NCBI GenBank assembly: GCA_027578815.1
Contig: JANBTH010000373.1
Span: 1 to 18,889, forward strand
Origin: Coemansia sp. RSA 1804
Taxonomy: Eukaryota; Kickxellomycota; Kickxellomycetes; Kickxellales; Kickxellaceae
DNA length: 18,889 nt
Direction of reading: 5' to 3'
In this document: piece by piece, positions 1 through 7,509 of the stretch
How the letters are laid out: the number at the start of each line of letters is the position of its first letter
Position numbering within the stretch: position 1 is the stretch's first letter
The notes under the pieces: model-generated
Database searches by the model: none
What the model was told of the DNA's origin: nothing
The model's input: the letters and a program-made list of their open reading frames with translations, nothing else
Translations under genes and position numbers: made by a program

Positions 1-22
1 GTAACAAATACATGTCGAATAA

Positions 23-385
23 GAACTGCTGAACGCCAAAATAGAAACCACCGCACATGCTGTGTCGAACCAGCAGCGACAACAACACGGCAATGTTACC
101 TGTGTTCTCTCTGCTTCCAAACGAACCAAGCCGTCTCCTTCCTCCAGGTCGCCCAACCTCACTCCGCTCTCCCAGATCAAACGCCAGCTGTCCGCGGAGG
201 GCGGCAGAACCATTACTAGAGCCCCGCCACCGCCGCAATCCCCGTCGTTCCGGTTCAGCCGCACAGTGGCCCACGAAACACATAGTCACCGCAGTACCTT
301 GGTGGACGACGATATTGTTGACTCCAGCGATGCCGAGAGAGATGCTGGCGCTGCCTACGAGGTCGCTGTCGTCTACAACATCTAG
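23..385 (+). CDS. possible 3' end of a protein gene (partial, weak)
   Basis: An open frame runs from position 23 to a TAG at 383-385. It has no usable ATG, so it would have to be a terminal exon of a gene starting left of the window, perhaps after a 3' splice site such as the AG at 43-44, which follows a CTGAAC branch-like sequence. The predicted product is Ser/Pro/Arg-rich, with a PPPPQSPS stretch and an acidic LVDDDIVDSSD segment, and shows no domain I recognise. Codon choice looks coding (many C- or G-ending codons) and an AATAAA lies 117 nt downstream. The opposite strand is also open across 1-510 in the codon-aligned frame, so strand assignment is uncertain. Function unknown. Confidence 0.3.
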   Translation, partial: ELLNAKIETTAHAVSNQQRQQHGNVTCVLSASKRTKPSPSSRSPNLTPLSQIKRQLSAEGGRTITRAPPPPQSPSFRFSRTVAHETHSHRSTLVDDDIVDSSDAERDAGAAYEVAVVYNI

Positions 386-501
386 ACAGCCCGGGCTGGT
401 AGTTATACTGTCAGCGGGTTTCTTGGCATCAGAAGCACTTGTATCTTTCACCGCGTTTGCATTATTAACATTTGCGTCTGTCACAGTAATATTGAGCTTG
501 C

Positions 502-507
502 AATAAA
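502..507 (+). terminator. poly(A) signal AATAAA
   Basis: A canonical AATAAA lies 117 nt after the TAG at 383-385, in AT-rich sequence. It supports a plus-strand transcript ending here, convergent with the ALYREF-1 gene that ends at 631 on the other strand. A second AATAAA-like run lies near 550. Confidence 0.4.
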
Positions 508-630
508 AAGATGGTATTTTTTGAACGGTGGCAAACAAAAGACAAAGTCAATAAAAGAAAAAAAGTTTGTTAGATGGTCGGTTTGTGTTAAAATGGTCAA
601 GAAAAGAAAAGTTGAAGAAAAAGGAGGTTT

Positions 631-1434
631 TTACTCGGCCATGGCAGTGTCCTCCTCCTTGCCCTTCAGCATGTACGAGTCGAGCTCAGCATCGAGCGAG
701 TCCTTGGTAACCGAAGCATCGGCGGCATCCGGGTTGTTTCCGCGACGGCCACTGCCGCGCGCATTGCGACGAGGCCCACCGGCCGGGGCATTGCCGCCCC
801 TCTTGTTCCTGGCGGCAGATCCACTGCTGCCGCCTGCATTGCGCGACTGCTGCTGCTGCTGCTGCTGCTGCTGCATCATCAGAGGCGAAGGAACCATTGT
901 CGGCATCATCATTGACGCTGCTGCCGCCATCGGATCAAACGTGGTCTCGATCTTCATGGCGCGCCCGTCAAGGTGAACGCCGTTGTATTTCTCGATGGCA
1001 AGCCTTGCGTGCATCGGGTTCTTGAAGATGACCTCGCCAGAGCCTCTGGAAGTGCCGTCGCCCTTGCAGTTGAGCGTGGCCGAGCTTATTGGCCCAACCT
1101 GCTCAAACAACGCGCGCAGGTCCTTTTCAGTGACGCCGTAGTAGAGGTTGGAAATGACGATCTTCCTGCTGGTCTGGTTCTGCTGCTGAGCTGCTGCAAG
1201 GAATGCTGCCGGATTGAACATCACCGACTGTCCCGCCGCCTGCTGCTGCTGCTGCCGCTGTCTGTTGCCACGCTTCTGGACGCTGCCGCTGTTGTTGTCA
1301 TTGCGGCGAGTGTAAGGCGATCCGCGGGTGTTGGGCTTGTTGCGGTTCTGATTGCGAGGTCCGCGGCTCTTCTTGTTCTCGTTGATGATGTCATCAAGAG
1401 ACATGTCGAGTGACTTTCCAAGGCTGGCAGACAT
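631..1434 (-). CDS. mRNA export adaptor ALYREF/Yra1 family, paralog 1
   Basis: This 267-residue protein has the full REF-family layout. An N-terminal UAP56-binding motif (DMSLDDIINEN, about residues 10-20) is followed by an Arg/Gly/Asn-rich linker, a single RRM at about 90-166 (RNP2-like VISNLYY, RNP1-like GSGEVIF), an Ala/Met/Gln-rich linker with nine glutamines, an RG-rich segment (about 206-232) and a C-terminal UAP56-binding motif (SLDAELDSYML, about 246-256). Family members are nuclear TREX subunits that couple the helicase UAP56/Sub2 and mRNA to the export receptor NXF1/Mex67. I chose the ATG at 1434 because it places the conserved LDDII motif at the usual distance from the N-terminus; an ATG at 1473 would add 13 residues. 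No intron is seen in the CDS, but a 52-nt 5'UTR intron (about 1453-1504) is possible. A divergent paralog begins at 3354. Confidence 0.9.
   Translation of the reverse strand: MSASLGKSLDMSLDDIINENKKSRGPRNQNRNKPNTRGSPYTRRNDNNSGSVQKRGNRQRQQQQQAAGQSVMFNPAAFLAAAQQQNQTSRKIVISNLYYGVTEKDLRALFEQVGPISSATLNCKGDGTSRGSGEVIFKNPMHARLAIEKYNGVHLDGRAMKIETTFDPMAAAASMMMPTMVPSPLMMQQQQQQQQQSRNAGGSSGSAARNKRGGNAPAGGPRRNARGSGRRGNNPDAADASVTKDSLDAELDSYMLKGKEEDTAMAE
847..873. repeat. (CTG)9 / (CAG)9 triplet repeat
   Basis: Nine uninterrupted CTG units on the plus strand read as CAG in the ALYREF-1 gene and encode nine consecutive glutamines between the RRM and the RG-rich segment. A shorter, interrupted tract near 1238-1256 encodes a second Gln run before the RRM. 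Pure triplet tracts of this kind are prone to length change. Confidence 0.95.
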
Positions 1435-3002
1435 TGTTGGCAAAGGCGTGTGCTGTAAGTGTGTGCTACGCAAGCGTGATAAAGAAGAGAATCCGCGTCG
1501 TTACTATAAGGGGAAGAAAGATAGAAAGGAATGTGCGAGATGCGATAACGTTCAAAAGTCGACGAAAGCGCACTGACAAGGCGTTAGAAGGAAAAAAGAA
1601 GAAGCGTTAGAAAGGAGGATTAGTGCACGCATGCACAGTGTCAAAAAGAGAAGAAAGAAAAAGAAATATACAGTAAAAGAAAAACAATATTCGCTGCTTG
1701 CTGCTGGGCAAGACAGAACCCAAGCACACTCCCTATAACCCGGACGCGTGTCTTTTGCTGCTGAAATAGCAGCAGGGCATATATAAAAAACTATAATCCA
1801 AAATATACAAGTGCACCGTCCCAAGCAGTCGTGGTGAAGCGCGAAGAAGCAAGAAAAGGCTGAACAGCAGAAATAAAAGAACAACAAAGGCTTCCTTGTT
1901 TGCAAAGGACAATAAACCAAGCGTCAACGCACAATGCGGTGCGGCAAATAGCTTCGTTCTCCCTCCCCATCCCTCGTGCGGCGAATACGGCGACCGAGAC
2001 CGACACAACAAGAATAAACCCCCCGGCTTGTAGAGTCACGCGCAATAGCATACGCTGTTTCCAGGCACCTCCTCCATCTTTTCCTCAAAAAAAAGTCTTC
2101 TCTACCAACGGCATCCAGATGTCAACCTACTCTCATACAAAGTGCCTCCGTCCCGTTATAATTTGAGGCCATCAGAGGAGGATACGCTTGGGGATAATCT
2201 CGTTGTTTCCGTCTGCACTAGCCGTCAGCTATTAAGCTAGTCCCACCTCTGTAGTATCGGCTCAAGTAGCCAGCAGAAACATCCACACGGCTTTCTTGGA
2301 GTTCGACACGGCTAGCCTTGCTATAGCTCTTGTCCCTCTCCCCCGCCCTCCCTTATCAAAAGAATCTAGTCTGTCCGTCTATCTCTAAACCGCCGGGGTC
2401 CACCATGTTTGCCTTCAAAGCACCAGTGAAAAACAAGCCAAGTTACATGGCCAGGATGGATGTTCTGGGAGAAGGGATAAAAAAGCCAGCAACAAAAGGA
2501 ACAAGGGCTAGGCTCCTCAAGCTAGATATGGGCGCATCTCTTGTTGTAGTGCACACCCTATTTGGGTCTACCTTTGAAGCAAAGGAAAGATATGTATTGA
2601 TCTCAGGTCATTTACGATGGCGGGAAAATGAAGCTGGTGGACGATGGAATGGAACCTGACTATCTTTGTTCTTGTTCTGTGCTCTTCTTCTTCTTGCTGT
2701 GTAGTCCTTGGAAGTAGCAGCGGCAAAAGTCTTGTAGTTGAAATGTACCTTGTTCCGAAACCGAGACGGACGAATTTGGATCTAGCAAGAAAAGGATATA
2801 TAGATCAGAAAGAGACCTTCAAATGGAAAAAACCAGAAATTGTCTTGGAAGAGGATATAGTAGTGGGTAGATGTTTGCAAGAAAGTATGAGGCGGCAGAA
2901 AAAGAGGTAGAATAAGAGCAGCGTTTACTATGGAAAAACAAAAAAGTAATAAAAAAGAGGAGAAAAAGGTTGTCAGCCTCAAAACCGCAGCCTTTTGCTT
3001 TT

Positions 3003-3040
3003 ACTTTTCTTTTCGCCACTTTCTGCAAAAGAAAAGTGGC
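3003..3040. repeat. overlapping inverted repeats (alternative hairpins)
   Basis: Two inverted repeats share sequence. An 11-bp perfect pair (ACTTTTCTTTT at 3003-3013 with AAAAGAAAAGT at 3027-3037) overlaps an 8-bp perfect pair (GCCACTTT at 3015-3022 with AAAGTGGC at 3033-3040). The arms overlap at 3033-3037, so only one stem can form at a time. They lie about 320 nt upstream of the ALYREF-2 start codon; whether they are transcribed is unknown. Confidence 0.85.
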
Positions 3041-3055
3041 TCCGCGTCAACACTG

Positions 3056-3157
3056 ATTGGCATGATGGGGCACTTTTCTCGCTTGACATCAAATGCCATT
3101 CCTCGGCTCTGGTTGGCTGTGTTGTGTCATGTGAACACTGCAGCTTGTTGCGATTGG
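3056..3157 (-). promoter_or_regulatory. two reverse CCAAT boxes upstream of ALYREF-2
   Basis: ATTGG occurs at 3056-3060 and 3153-3157, about 295 and 195 nt before the ALYREF-2 start codon, each preceded by G (GATTGG). CCAAT boxes bound by the Hap/NF-Y complex commonly work in either orientation at this distance. The motif is short, so chance occurrence is possible. Confidence 0.3.
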
Positions 3158-3353
3158 TCTACGCGTTATATGCAGCATTCTTGCTTGAATTTCGCTTTTT
3201 GACAAAACGAGACACTCAGGTTGCTGCAGCTTTCACACTTCGGCTCCCGTTTCCTTATATCTTATTTCTGTTTGGTGCTCTACTGTCTACACAACACAAC
3301 TATTTATTCTCTTCTTATCCTTCTTCATTGACTGTCGTTTTTGAACCAGCGAA

Positions 3354-4570
3354 ATGTCCAATAATCTTGATCTCGCGCTTGACGACATAATCGAAGCAGA
3401 ATCGCGCAACAGCGGCGGCCGTCATAACAAACAGCACAGAGGCCACAGAGGCCGCAGAGGTCACTCGAGGCGAGGATCACCATATACCCGCAACGTAAGC
3501 TACTTCTAACACTACAGCGTCTGAAAACAACACAAAAATCGCTTCTCAAGCATTGCCTGGATTGTCTATATTCTACTTGCTAAGCTCGTATGCTGCAATG
3601 AGCACCTACATAAAACCATATACACTCAATATAGAACGACAATGGTCGCGGGTCTGATCGGACTAGATGGTCGCATGATCTTTTCGATGATCCAAAGTCG
3701 ATAAATGACCGATTAAGCGGAGAAAGAACCTCGATCAACAGCAGACTAAGAGGTGCGCCCAATGAAGCAAAGACAAAAGACAACCGTTCGGCCCGAGGTA
3801 TTACAATTGCAGGACGCACCCGCGACACTTCGCTGTACGACTCGATGCGCGCGGTCTGGGTTATAAATCTGCCATACAACTACGATTCAGACAAAATAAA
3901 GGATCTTTTTAGCGATGTTGGCCGTGTCGACAACGTGCGCATGGCAATCGACAAAAACGGCCGCTTTATTGGCAAAGCTGAAATTGTTTACCGCATTCCT
4001 GAGGATGCACGCAGTGCCATACAGCGATTCGACGGCGAGGGCCTTTACACAACAGACGCCATTGGAATAAAGACCATTAACGTCGCTTATTCATCCATAG
4101 AAAGAAGCGACTATATTGACAATCTTAAATTTGAAAGCACGCTGCCGAACCCACGGAAGCTTCCGATGGAAATGCGTTTAGGCGGTGTTGGGTCCAGCAC
4201 GATGGCTGCTATGAATATGATGGCTGCACAGCAGATGGTCTATGTAAGCCAGGGGGCGGGATGGTCTGGATCTGGCCATTCTGGTAGCTACGACGGCACA
4301 CAGCCAAACGCAGATAACCGTCAGAGAAATTCGATGGGATCCCATCAGCGCAATGGATGGAAAGATAGGCGGCAGCATCACGGCAACGGAAGACAGAACC
4401 AGCCCACGATGGAGGAGCTGGATGCCGAAATGGACGTGTACATGAGGGGTGGCGCTGAAGCCACCAGCAGCAATTCCAATATCGCAGCCAGCAGCACAAC
4501 AGAGCATATGGAGAATGGCTCATCCGAATCAAAAGCGCCTGTTTCTTCTACAGACGCCCAGGATTCTTGA
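3354..4570 (+). CDS. mRNA export adaptor ALYREF/Yra1 family, paralog 2 (two exons)
   Basis: Exon 1 (3354-3494, 47 codons) encodes an N-terminal UAP56-binding motif (LDLALDDIIEAE) and an RG/HRG-rich tail ending in RGSPYTRN. Exon 2 (3635-4570) continues in phase with NDNGRG, a variable linker, one RRM (about residues 118-195; RNP2-like VWVINLPY, RNP1-like GKAEIVY), a Met/Gly-rich linker and a C-terminal UAP56-binding motif (MEELDAEMDVYM, about 306-317) before a Ser-rich tail. The spliced product is 358 residues. The junction is supported by paralog 1, which reads RGSPYTRRNDNNSG where this gene reads RGSPYTRN-NDNGRG. The role is nuclear mRNA packaging and export with UAP56/Sub2 in TREX. Outside the motifs it has diverged strongly from paralog 1, so the duplication is probably old. 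Confidence 0.9.
3495..3634 (+). other. intron of ALYREF-2 (140 nt, phase 0)
   Basis: The 5' splice site is GTAAGC after an Asn codon; the 3' site is CAATATAG at 3627-3634. The frame upstream of 3635 is closed by the TAG that forms the acceptor itself, so splicing is needed to join the RRM to the N-terminal motif. If the intron is retained, an in-frame TAA at 3507-3509 ends translation four codons past exon 1. It lies between the UAP56-binding motif and the RRM. Confidence 0.85.
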
Positions 4571-4666
4571 GTAGATGCGACAGCCTCTTGTTTTTTTTGT
4601 GAAATCTCAATATATTTATAACCAAAGCACTTTGTTTTGCAAGTAGGTTGTATGTGTTGTGATATA

Positions 4667-4672
4667 AATAAA
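4667..4672 (+). terminator. poly(A) signal of ALYREF-2
   Basis: An AATAAA hexamer lies 97 nt after the ALYREF-2 stop codon, within a very AT-rich stretch (ATATAAATAAAAAATATT). Spacing and orientation fit the 3' end of that transcript. Confidence 0.6.
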
Positions 4673-4732
4673 AAATATTCACGCTGAATCGCTCAATAAG
4701 CAACTATCGCTCTAGATTTAGATCCAGAATAT

Positions 4733-4754
4733 CTGATCTGTGGTAATAGATCAG
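4733..4754. repeat. 7-bp inverted repeat, 8-nt loop
   Basis: CTGATCT (4733-4739) pairs perfectly with AGATCAG (4748-4754). It is the first of three short inverted repeats within 165 nt downstream of ALYREF-2. Confidence 0.75.
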
Positions 4755-4818
4755 TCTTTTGGGAATTATTACTATTGCTCTATTGATCGCTAGTGGTGAA
4801 ATAATATACAAAACATAG

Positions 4819-4860
4819 AACTGAAGGCTGGCCCAATGTCGACACCTCCTGGTTTCAGTT
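4819..4860. repeat. 7-bp inverted repeat, 28-nt spacer
   Basis: AACTGAA (4819-4825) pairs with TTCAGTT (4854-4860). The adjacent GG (4826-4827) and CC (4847-4848 region) could lengthen the stem with a bulge. It is the second inverted repeat in the cluster. Confidence 0.6.
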
Positions 4861-4876
4861 TGAACCAAGCGGAGCC

Positions 4877-4897
4877 AGTCAACCAGACAAGTTGACT
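4877..4897. repeat. 7-bp inverted repeat, 7-nt loop
   Basis: AGTCAAC (4877-4883) pairs perfectly with GTTGACT (4891-4897). It is the third inverted repeat in the cluster. Confidence 0.75.
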
Positions 4898-5208
4898 ATT
4901 GCCCTATCTTCTTTTCAACATGTTGCGGTACAATCTCTCTGAGAACACACTTTCAACGCAGGCGGTCCAAACTGCCAGCACTGCGTTTCCTTTTCATAAA
5001 CTTTTCGTTTACTAGTATGATTTCAATTGACAACAGTTGGGGCTCTAGATGTAGACCCAACCTACCCGGTTGATAATAAATCAAATTTTTTGGAAAAAAT
5101 AGAACTGAAAACATTATTCATTGCCCTTTTCATGCTTGTTTACCCTATTTTTATTGCATTTTATTATTGTATACATTGTAAATTCAACCTGTTCCATTCT
5201 ATTTTCTA

Positions 5209-7509
5209 ATGACCCTGAAAAGGAAACGTGAGACCCAACCCTCACTTGCACAGGCGCTTTCGCCACGCAAACAAAAGAGACGTAGTGCACATTCACGCCA
5301 TGACTCGGTTCTGCAACGCTCTAGTGTAGACAGCAGCAACAGCAGCAGCAGCACTGATTCCTCCTCCTCCTCAGATTCTGTTATGAAGAGTACGCCTATA
5401 GTCTCTCGCACCAAAAGCACTGGCGTTCTGCAGAACACAGCAACAGACAGCAGAGACGTAGCTTCAGAACGCAGAAAGAAGTCAATTAGCGAGATAAACA
5501 AGTACGTGGAAGACTCTATTGCAACAGTGGCCGATCTTGTTAAGCCCAGTGTCCAAAGACGCAGGGTGCTTGCTGAAAAGGCCATCAACAGTGCTATTGC
5601 AGAGATTGAGGGTCATCTTGGGACGGCGAAGAAACGTAGCACATCGACTGTTCTCAAGCGTACCTTTGCAAATACCGACCCGGAATTTGACCAGAAAAGA
5701 GCAGTTGACTCGATCCTAGCACTATGTCGATTTGGAAAGCAGGGCAGCAAGAGCAGCAGTGCAAACGGAAGCCTAGAAAAGGACCTGTATCTTCCATTTG
5801 CTGACTTTGTAATGCTTGCTGCGCAACACACGCTGTCGGCGATTAAAGAGTCTAAGTGTAGCGACGCAAGCCTGATTCTTCCATATTGGGCTTCGGATTT
5901 CACACCATCCAACAGCGATGACGACACAAAGATTGATGGCGCACTGGTTGTTTGCAGTGCACAGGAGAATGTAAAGGGGCAACCAGATCCAGACTATAGA
6001 AATATCTTTGCAATTGTCGAGTTCAAGCGCAATAGCACAAGTCGTATGGATTCCTTTGGCCAGCTTATTGACTACACACGCAACCTTTATGCCAACCAGC
6101 TGAATCGGCGCTTTGCCTGGGCGCTTTCGGTTTGTGGAACAAACGTGTATGCTTGTCTGTTTCATCACGACGGCGTTCGGGCATCAACGGCAATGGATCT
6201 AGCTACAACTGCAGGGCGCAAGGGCTTTGTTTCTTTGCTGGTCAATTGGTCGTTATGCGAGACTCCAAAGCTTGGCTACGACCCATCAGTTCGCATTGAC
6301 CCCGCAACACGTAACGGAGAAATAGATTGTTTCACTGATGCTGACGAGGAGGGCGGAAAACAAAAGCACACATACAGCGTGAAGGATGTCATTTCCATAT
6401 CGACAAGTGTGTTTGGGCGCCATACACAATGCTTTCTGGCCAGTCCAAAGAACGTCAATGACAGGCATGTGGTTATCAAGGACTCTTGGCCTCTTGTTGT
6501 TGGTCGAGATGGTGAGAATCTTGAGAAATTCAACGAGGTCGAGCATCTGAAACTGATAGACGAAAAGCTCCGCAGCAACTACAAAGGAGTGCTCTATTCA
6601 AAGATAGTGATGGCTGGAACAGTGCGCATTAAACATGGACCAAAGGAGATTCCTGACGAGACATTTGCCATCTTTGCAGATGATTCGGCCAAGGAGTACG
6701 GCTGTAGACGTAGTCATCAGCGAATTGTTCTTGATACGTATGGAGAGCATTTGAAGACATTGAAAAACGAGAACGAGCTGATAATGGTTTTGGCCGATGC
6801 AATGCTCTGCCACAACACGATACTTGAAAAGTGCAAGCTTCTTCATCGGGATATATCTGACAACAACATCCTCGTTGTTCGAAACAGCCATAATGAAAGC
6901 AGCGCCAAGACCAAGGACTTGCAAAATTCATTAGCTAAGGATCCTTCCTCATGTCGTCCAGTTCGTGGACTGCTTATAGACTTTGACTATGCTGCGCTGG
7001 TAGAGCCTGATAGCGGCTGCTCTGGCAGAGACCATCGCTCAGGCACGCTGCCATTTATGAGCATCCACAATCTCTCTGGCGAAAGCGGAAGACGAACGGC
7101 GCTGGATGACTGGGAGTCATTGCTGTACTTGGCATGCTGGCTGGGTACTTTCGGCATCACACGCAAAGATCGGCGCAAAGCGGTGGTACACGAGAATGCC
7201 CCTATTCGAAAGTGGCGTAGCTGGAACATGTCGATTGCTGCCGATTCAAAGAGAACAAGCATGGATAGCAAGAGAAGCTTCCTGGCTCATATTGTAAAGC
7301 ATATAAATGGAAAGTATCCGCTGCTTCGGGATTTTGTGATCGAGATCCACAAAAAGCTATTCCTCTACAAGAAAGACTGCAGCGGATCATTGGTTATTTT
7401 TGATGATCCGCTTGTCCAGCGCGACCAGCACAAGAGCAAAATAGTCAAGGCATTGATGAGGATAGTAAAGGCCATGGCAGAAAGGGCCAGAAGCAATCTG
7501 GGTTGTTAA
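5209..7509 (+). CDS. FunK1-type fungal protein kinase with N-terminal nuclease-like region
   Basis: The 766-residue product has a basic, Ser-rich, probably disordered N-terminus (1-100). A globular region (about 155-345) holds KIDGALVV (D243), IVEFK (E271, K273) and SFGQLIDY (Q285). A kinase domain occupies about 390-760. Kinase motifs seen are VVIK (K424, likely ATP-binding lysine), LLHRDISDNNILV (D548 catalytic, N553), LIDFD (D591, with DFD in place of DFG), SGTLPFMSIHNL in the activation/substrate region and DDWESLLYL after it. These match FunK1 (fungal-specific kinase) proteins. The D...ExK...Q series is typical of PD-(D/E)XK nuclease folds; Crinkler-type effectors join such a module to kinases. 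Substrate and pathway are unknown. Some members may be degenerate, but all core kinase residues are present here. The gene has no visible intron; a basic KRKR (4-7) and KQKRR (21-25) could serve as nuclear localisation signals. Confidence 0.9.
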   Translation: MTLKRKRETQPSLAQALSPRKQKRRSAHSRHDSVLQRSSVDSSNSSSSTDSSSSSDSVMKSTPIVSRTKSTGVLQNTATDSRDVASERRKKSISEINKYVEDSIATVADLVKPSVQRRRVLAEKAINSAIAEIEGHLGTAKKRSTSTVLKRTFANTDPEFDQKRAVDSILALCRFGKQGSKSSSANGSLEKDLYLPFADFVMLAAQHTLSAIKESKCSDASLILPYWASDFTPSNSDDDTKIDGALVVCSAQENVKGQPDPDYRNIFAIVEFKRNSTSRMDSFGQLIDYTRNLYANQLNRRFAWALSVCGTNVYACLFHHDGVRASTAMDLATTAGRKGFVSLLVNWSLCETPKLGYDPSVRIDPATRNGEIDCFTDADEEGGKQKHTYSVKDVISISTSVFGRHTQCFLASPKNVNDRHVVIKDSWPLVVGRDGENLEKFNEVEHLKLIDEKLRSNYKGVLYSKIVMAGTVRIKHGPKEIPDETFAIFADDSAKEYGCRRSHQRIVLDTYGEHLKTLKNENELIMVLADAMLCHNTILEKCKLLHRDISDNNILVVRNSHNESSAKTKDLQNSLAKDPSSCRPVRGLLIDFDYAALVEPDSGCSGRDHRSGTLPFMSIHNLSGESGRRTALDDWESLLYLACWLGTFGITRKDRRKAVVHENAPIRKWRSWNMSIAADSKRTSMDSKRSFLAHIVKHINGKYPLLRDFVIEIHKKLFLYKKDCSGSLVIFDDPLVQRDQHKSKIVKALMRIVKAMAERARSNLGC

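Larger units (their letters stand above)
1435..3353. other. intergenic region between divergent ALYREF paralogs
   Basis: This 1.9-kb stretch lies between the start codons of the two ALYREF genes and should hold both promoters. The plus strand is strongly purine-rich at about 1480-1700 and 2760-2965, and pyrimidine-rich at about 3165-3350 just before ALYREF-2, so each gene has a CT-rich leader on its own coding strand. Two ATTGG (reverse CCAAT) sites and a strong inverted repeat lie in 3003-3157. A 6-bp inverted repeat (ACTAGC/GCTAGT) spans 2217-2241. Short ATG frames at 2405-2659 and 2644-2910 show no recognisable domain and I do not call them genes. No tRNA or other RNA gene was recognised. 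Confidence 0.7.
4571..5208. other. intergenic region with poly(A) signal and inverted repeats
   Basis: The first 110 nt are the ALYREF-2 3' region, with AATAAA at 4667-4672. Three short perfect inverted repeats then cluster between 4733 and 4897 (listed separately). The remainder is the AT-rich upstream region of the FunK1 gene, becoming TA-rich just before its ATG (TATACATTGTAAATT near 5170). No ORF with recognisable features and no tRNA or snRNA signature was seen. Confidence 0.7.

Noticed and set aside
973..1413. Long plus-strand frame opposite ALYREF-1
   Set aside because: It is a shadow of the coding strand; the minus frame encodes a complete REF-family protein with all expected motifs.
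1552..1920. 122-codon minus-strand frame that looks membrane-like (many Phe, Leu, Cys)
   Set aside because: The hydrophobicity arises from reading the complement of an A/G-rich tract; there is no convincing start context or family resemblance.
2290..2310. GAGTTCGACAC resembling a tRNA B box
   Set aside because: It does not match the GGTTCGANNCC core, and no cloverleaf or A box can be drawn around it.
2644..2910. 88-codon plus-strand frame with a signal-peptide-like hydrophobic, Cys/Ser-rich start
   Set aside because: It overlaps another chance frame (2405-2659), lies in purine-skewed noncoding sequence, has no recognisable domain or codon bias, and the hydrophobic start comes from a CTT/TTC-rich tract.
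5027..5208. 60-codon hydrophobic frame directly before the FunK1 ATG
   Set aside because: It lacks an ATG start, lies in AT-rich promoter-like sequence and shows no homology I recognise.
6979..6987. DFD instead of DFG in the FunK1 kinase, suggesting an inactive kinase
   Set aside because: A LIDFD-type motif is usual in the FunK1 family, and the HRD aspartate, Asn and VVIK lysine are all present, so this is not evidence of inactivation.
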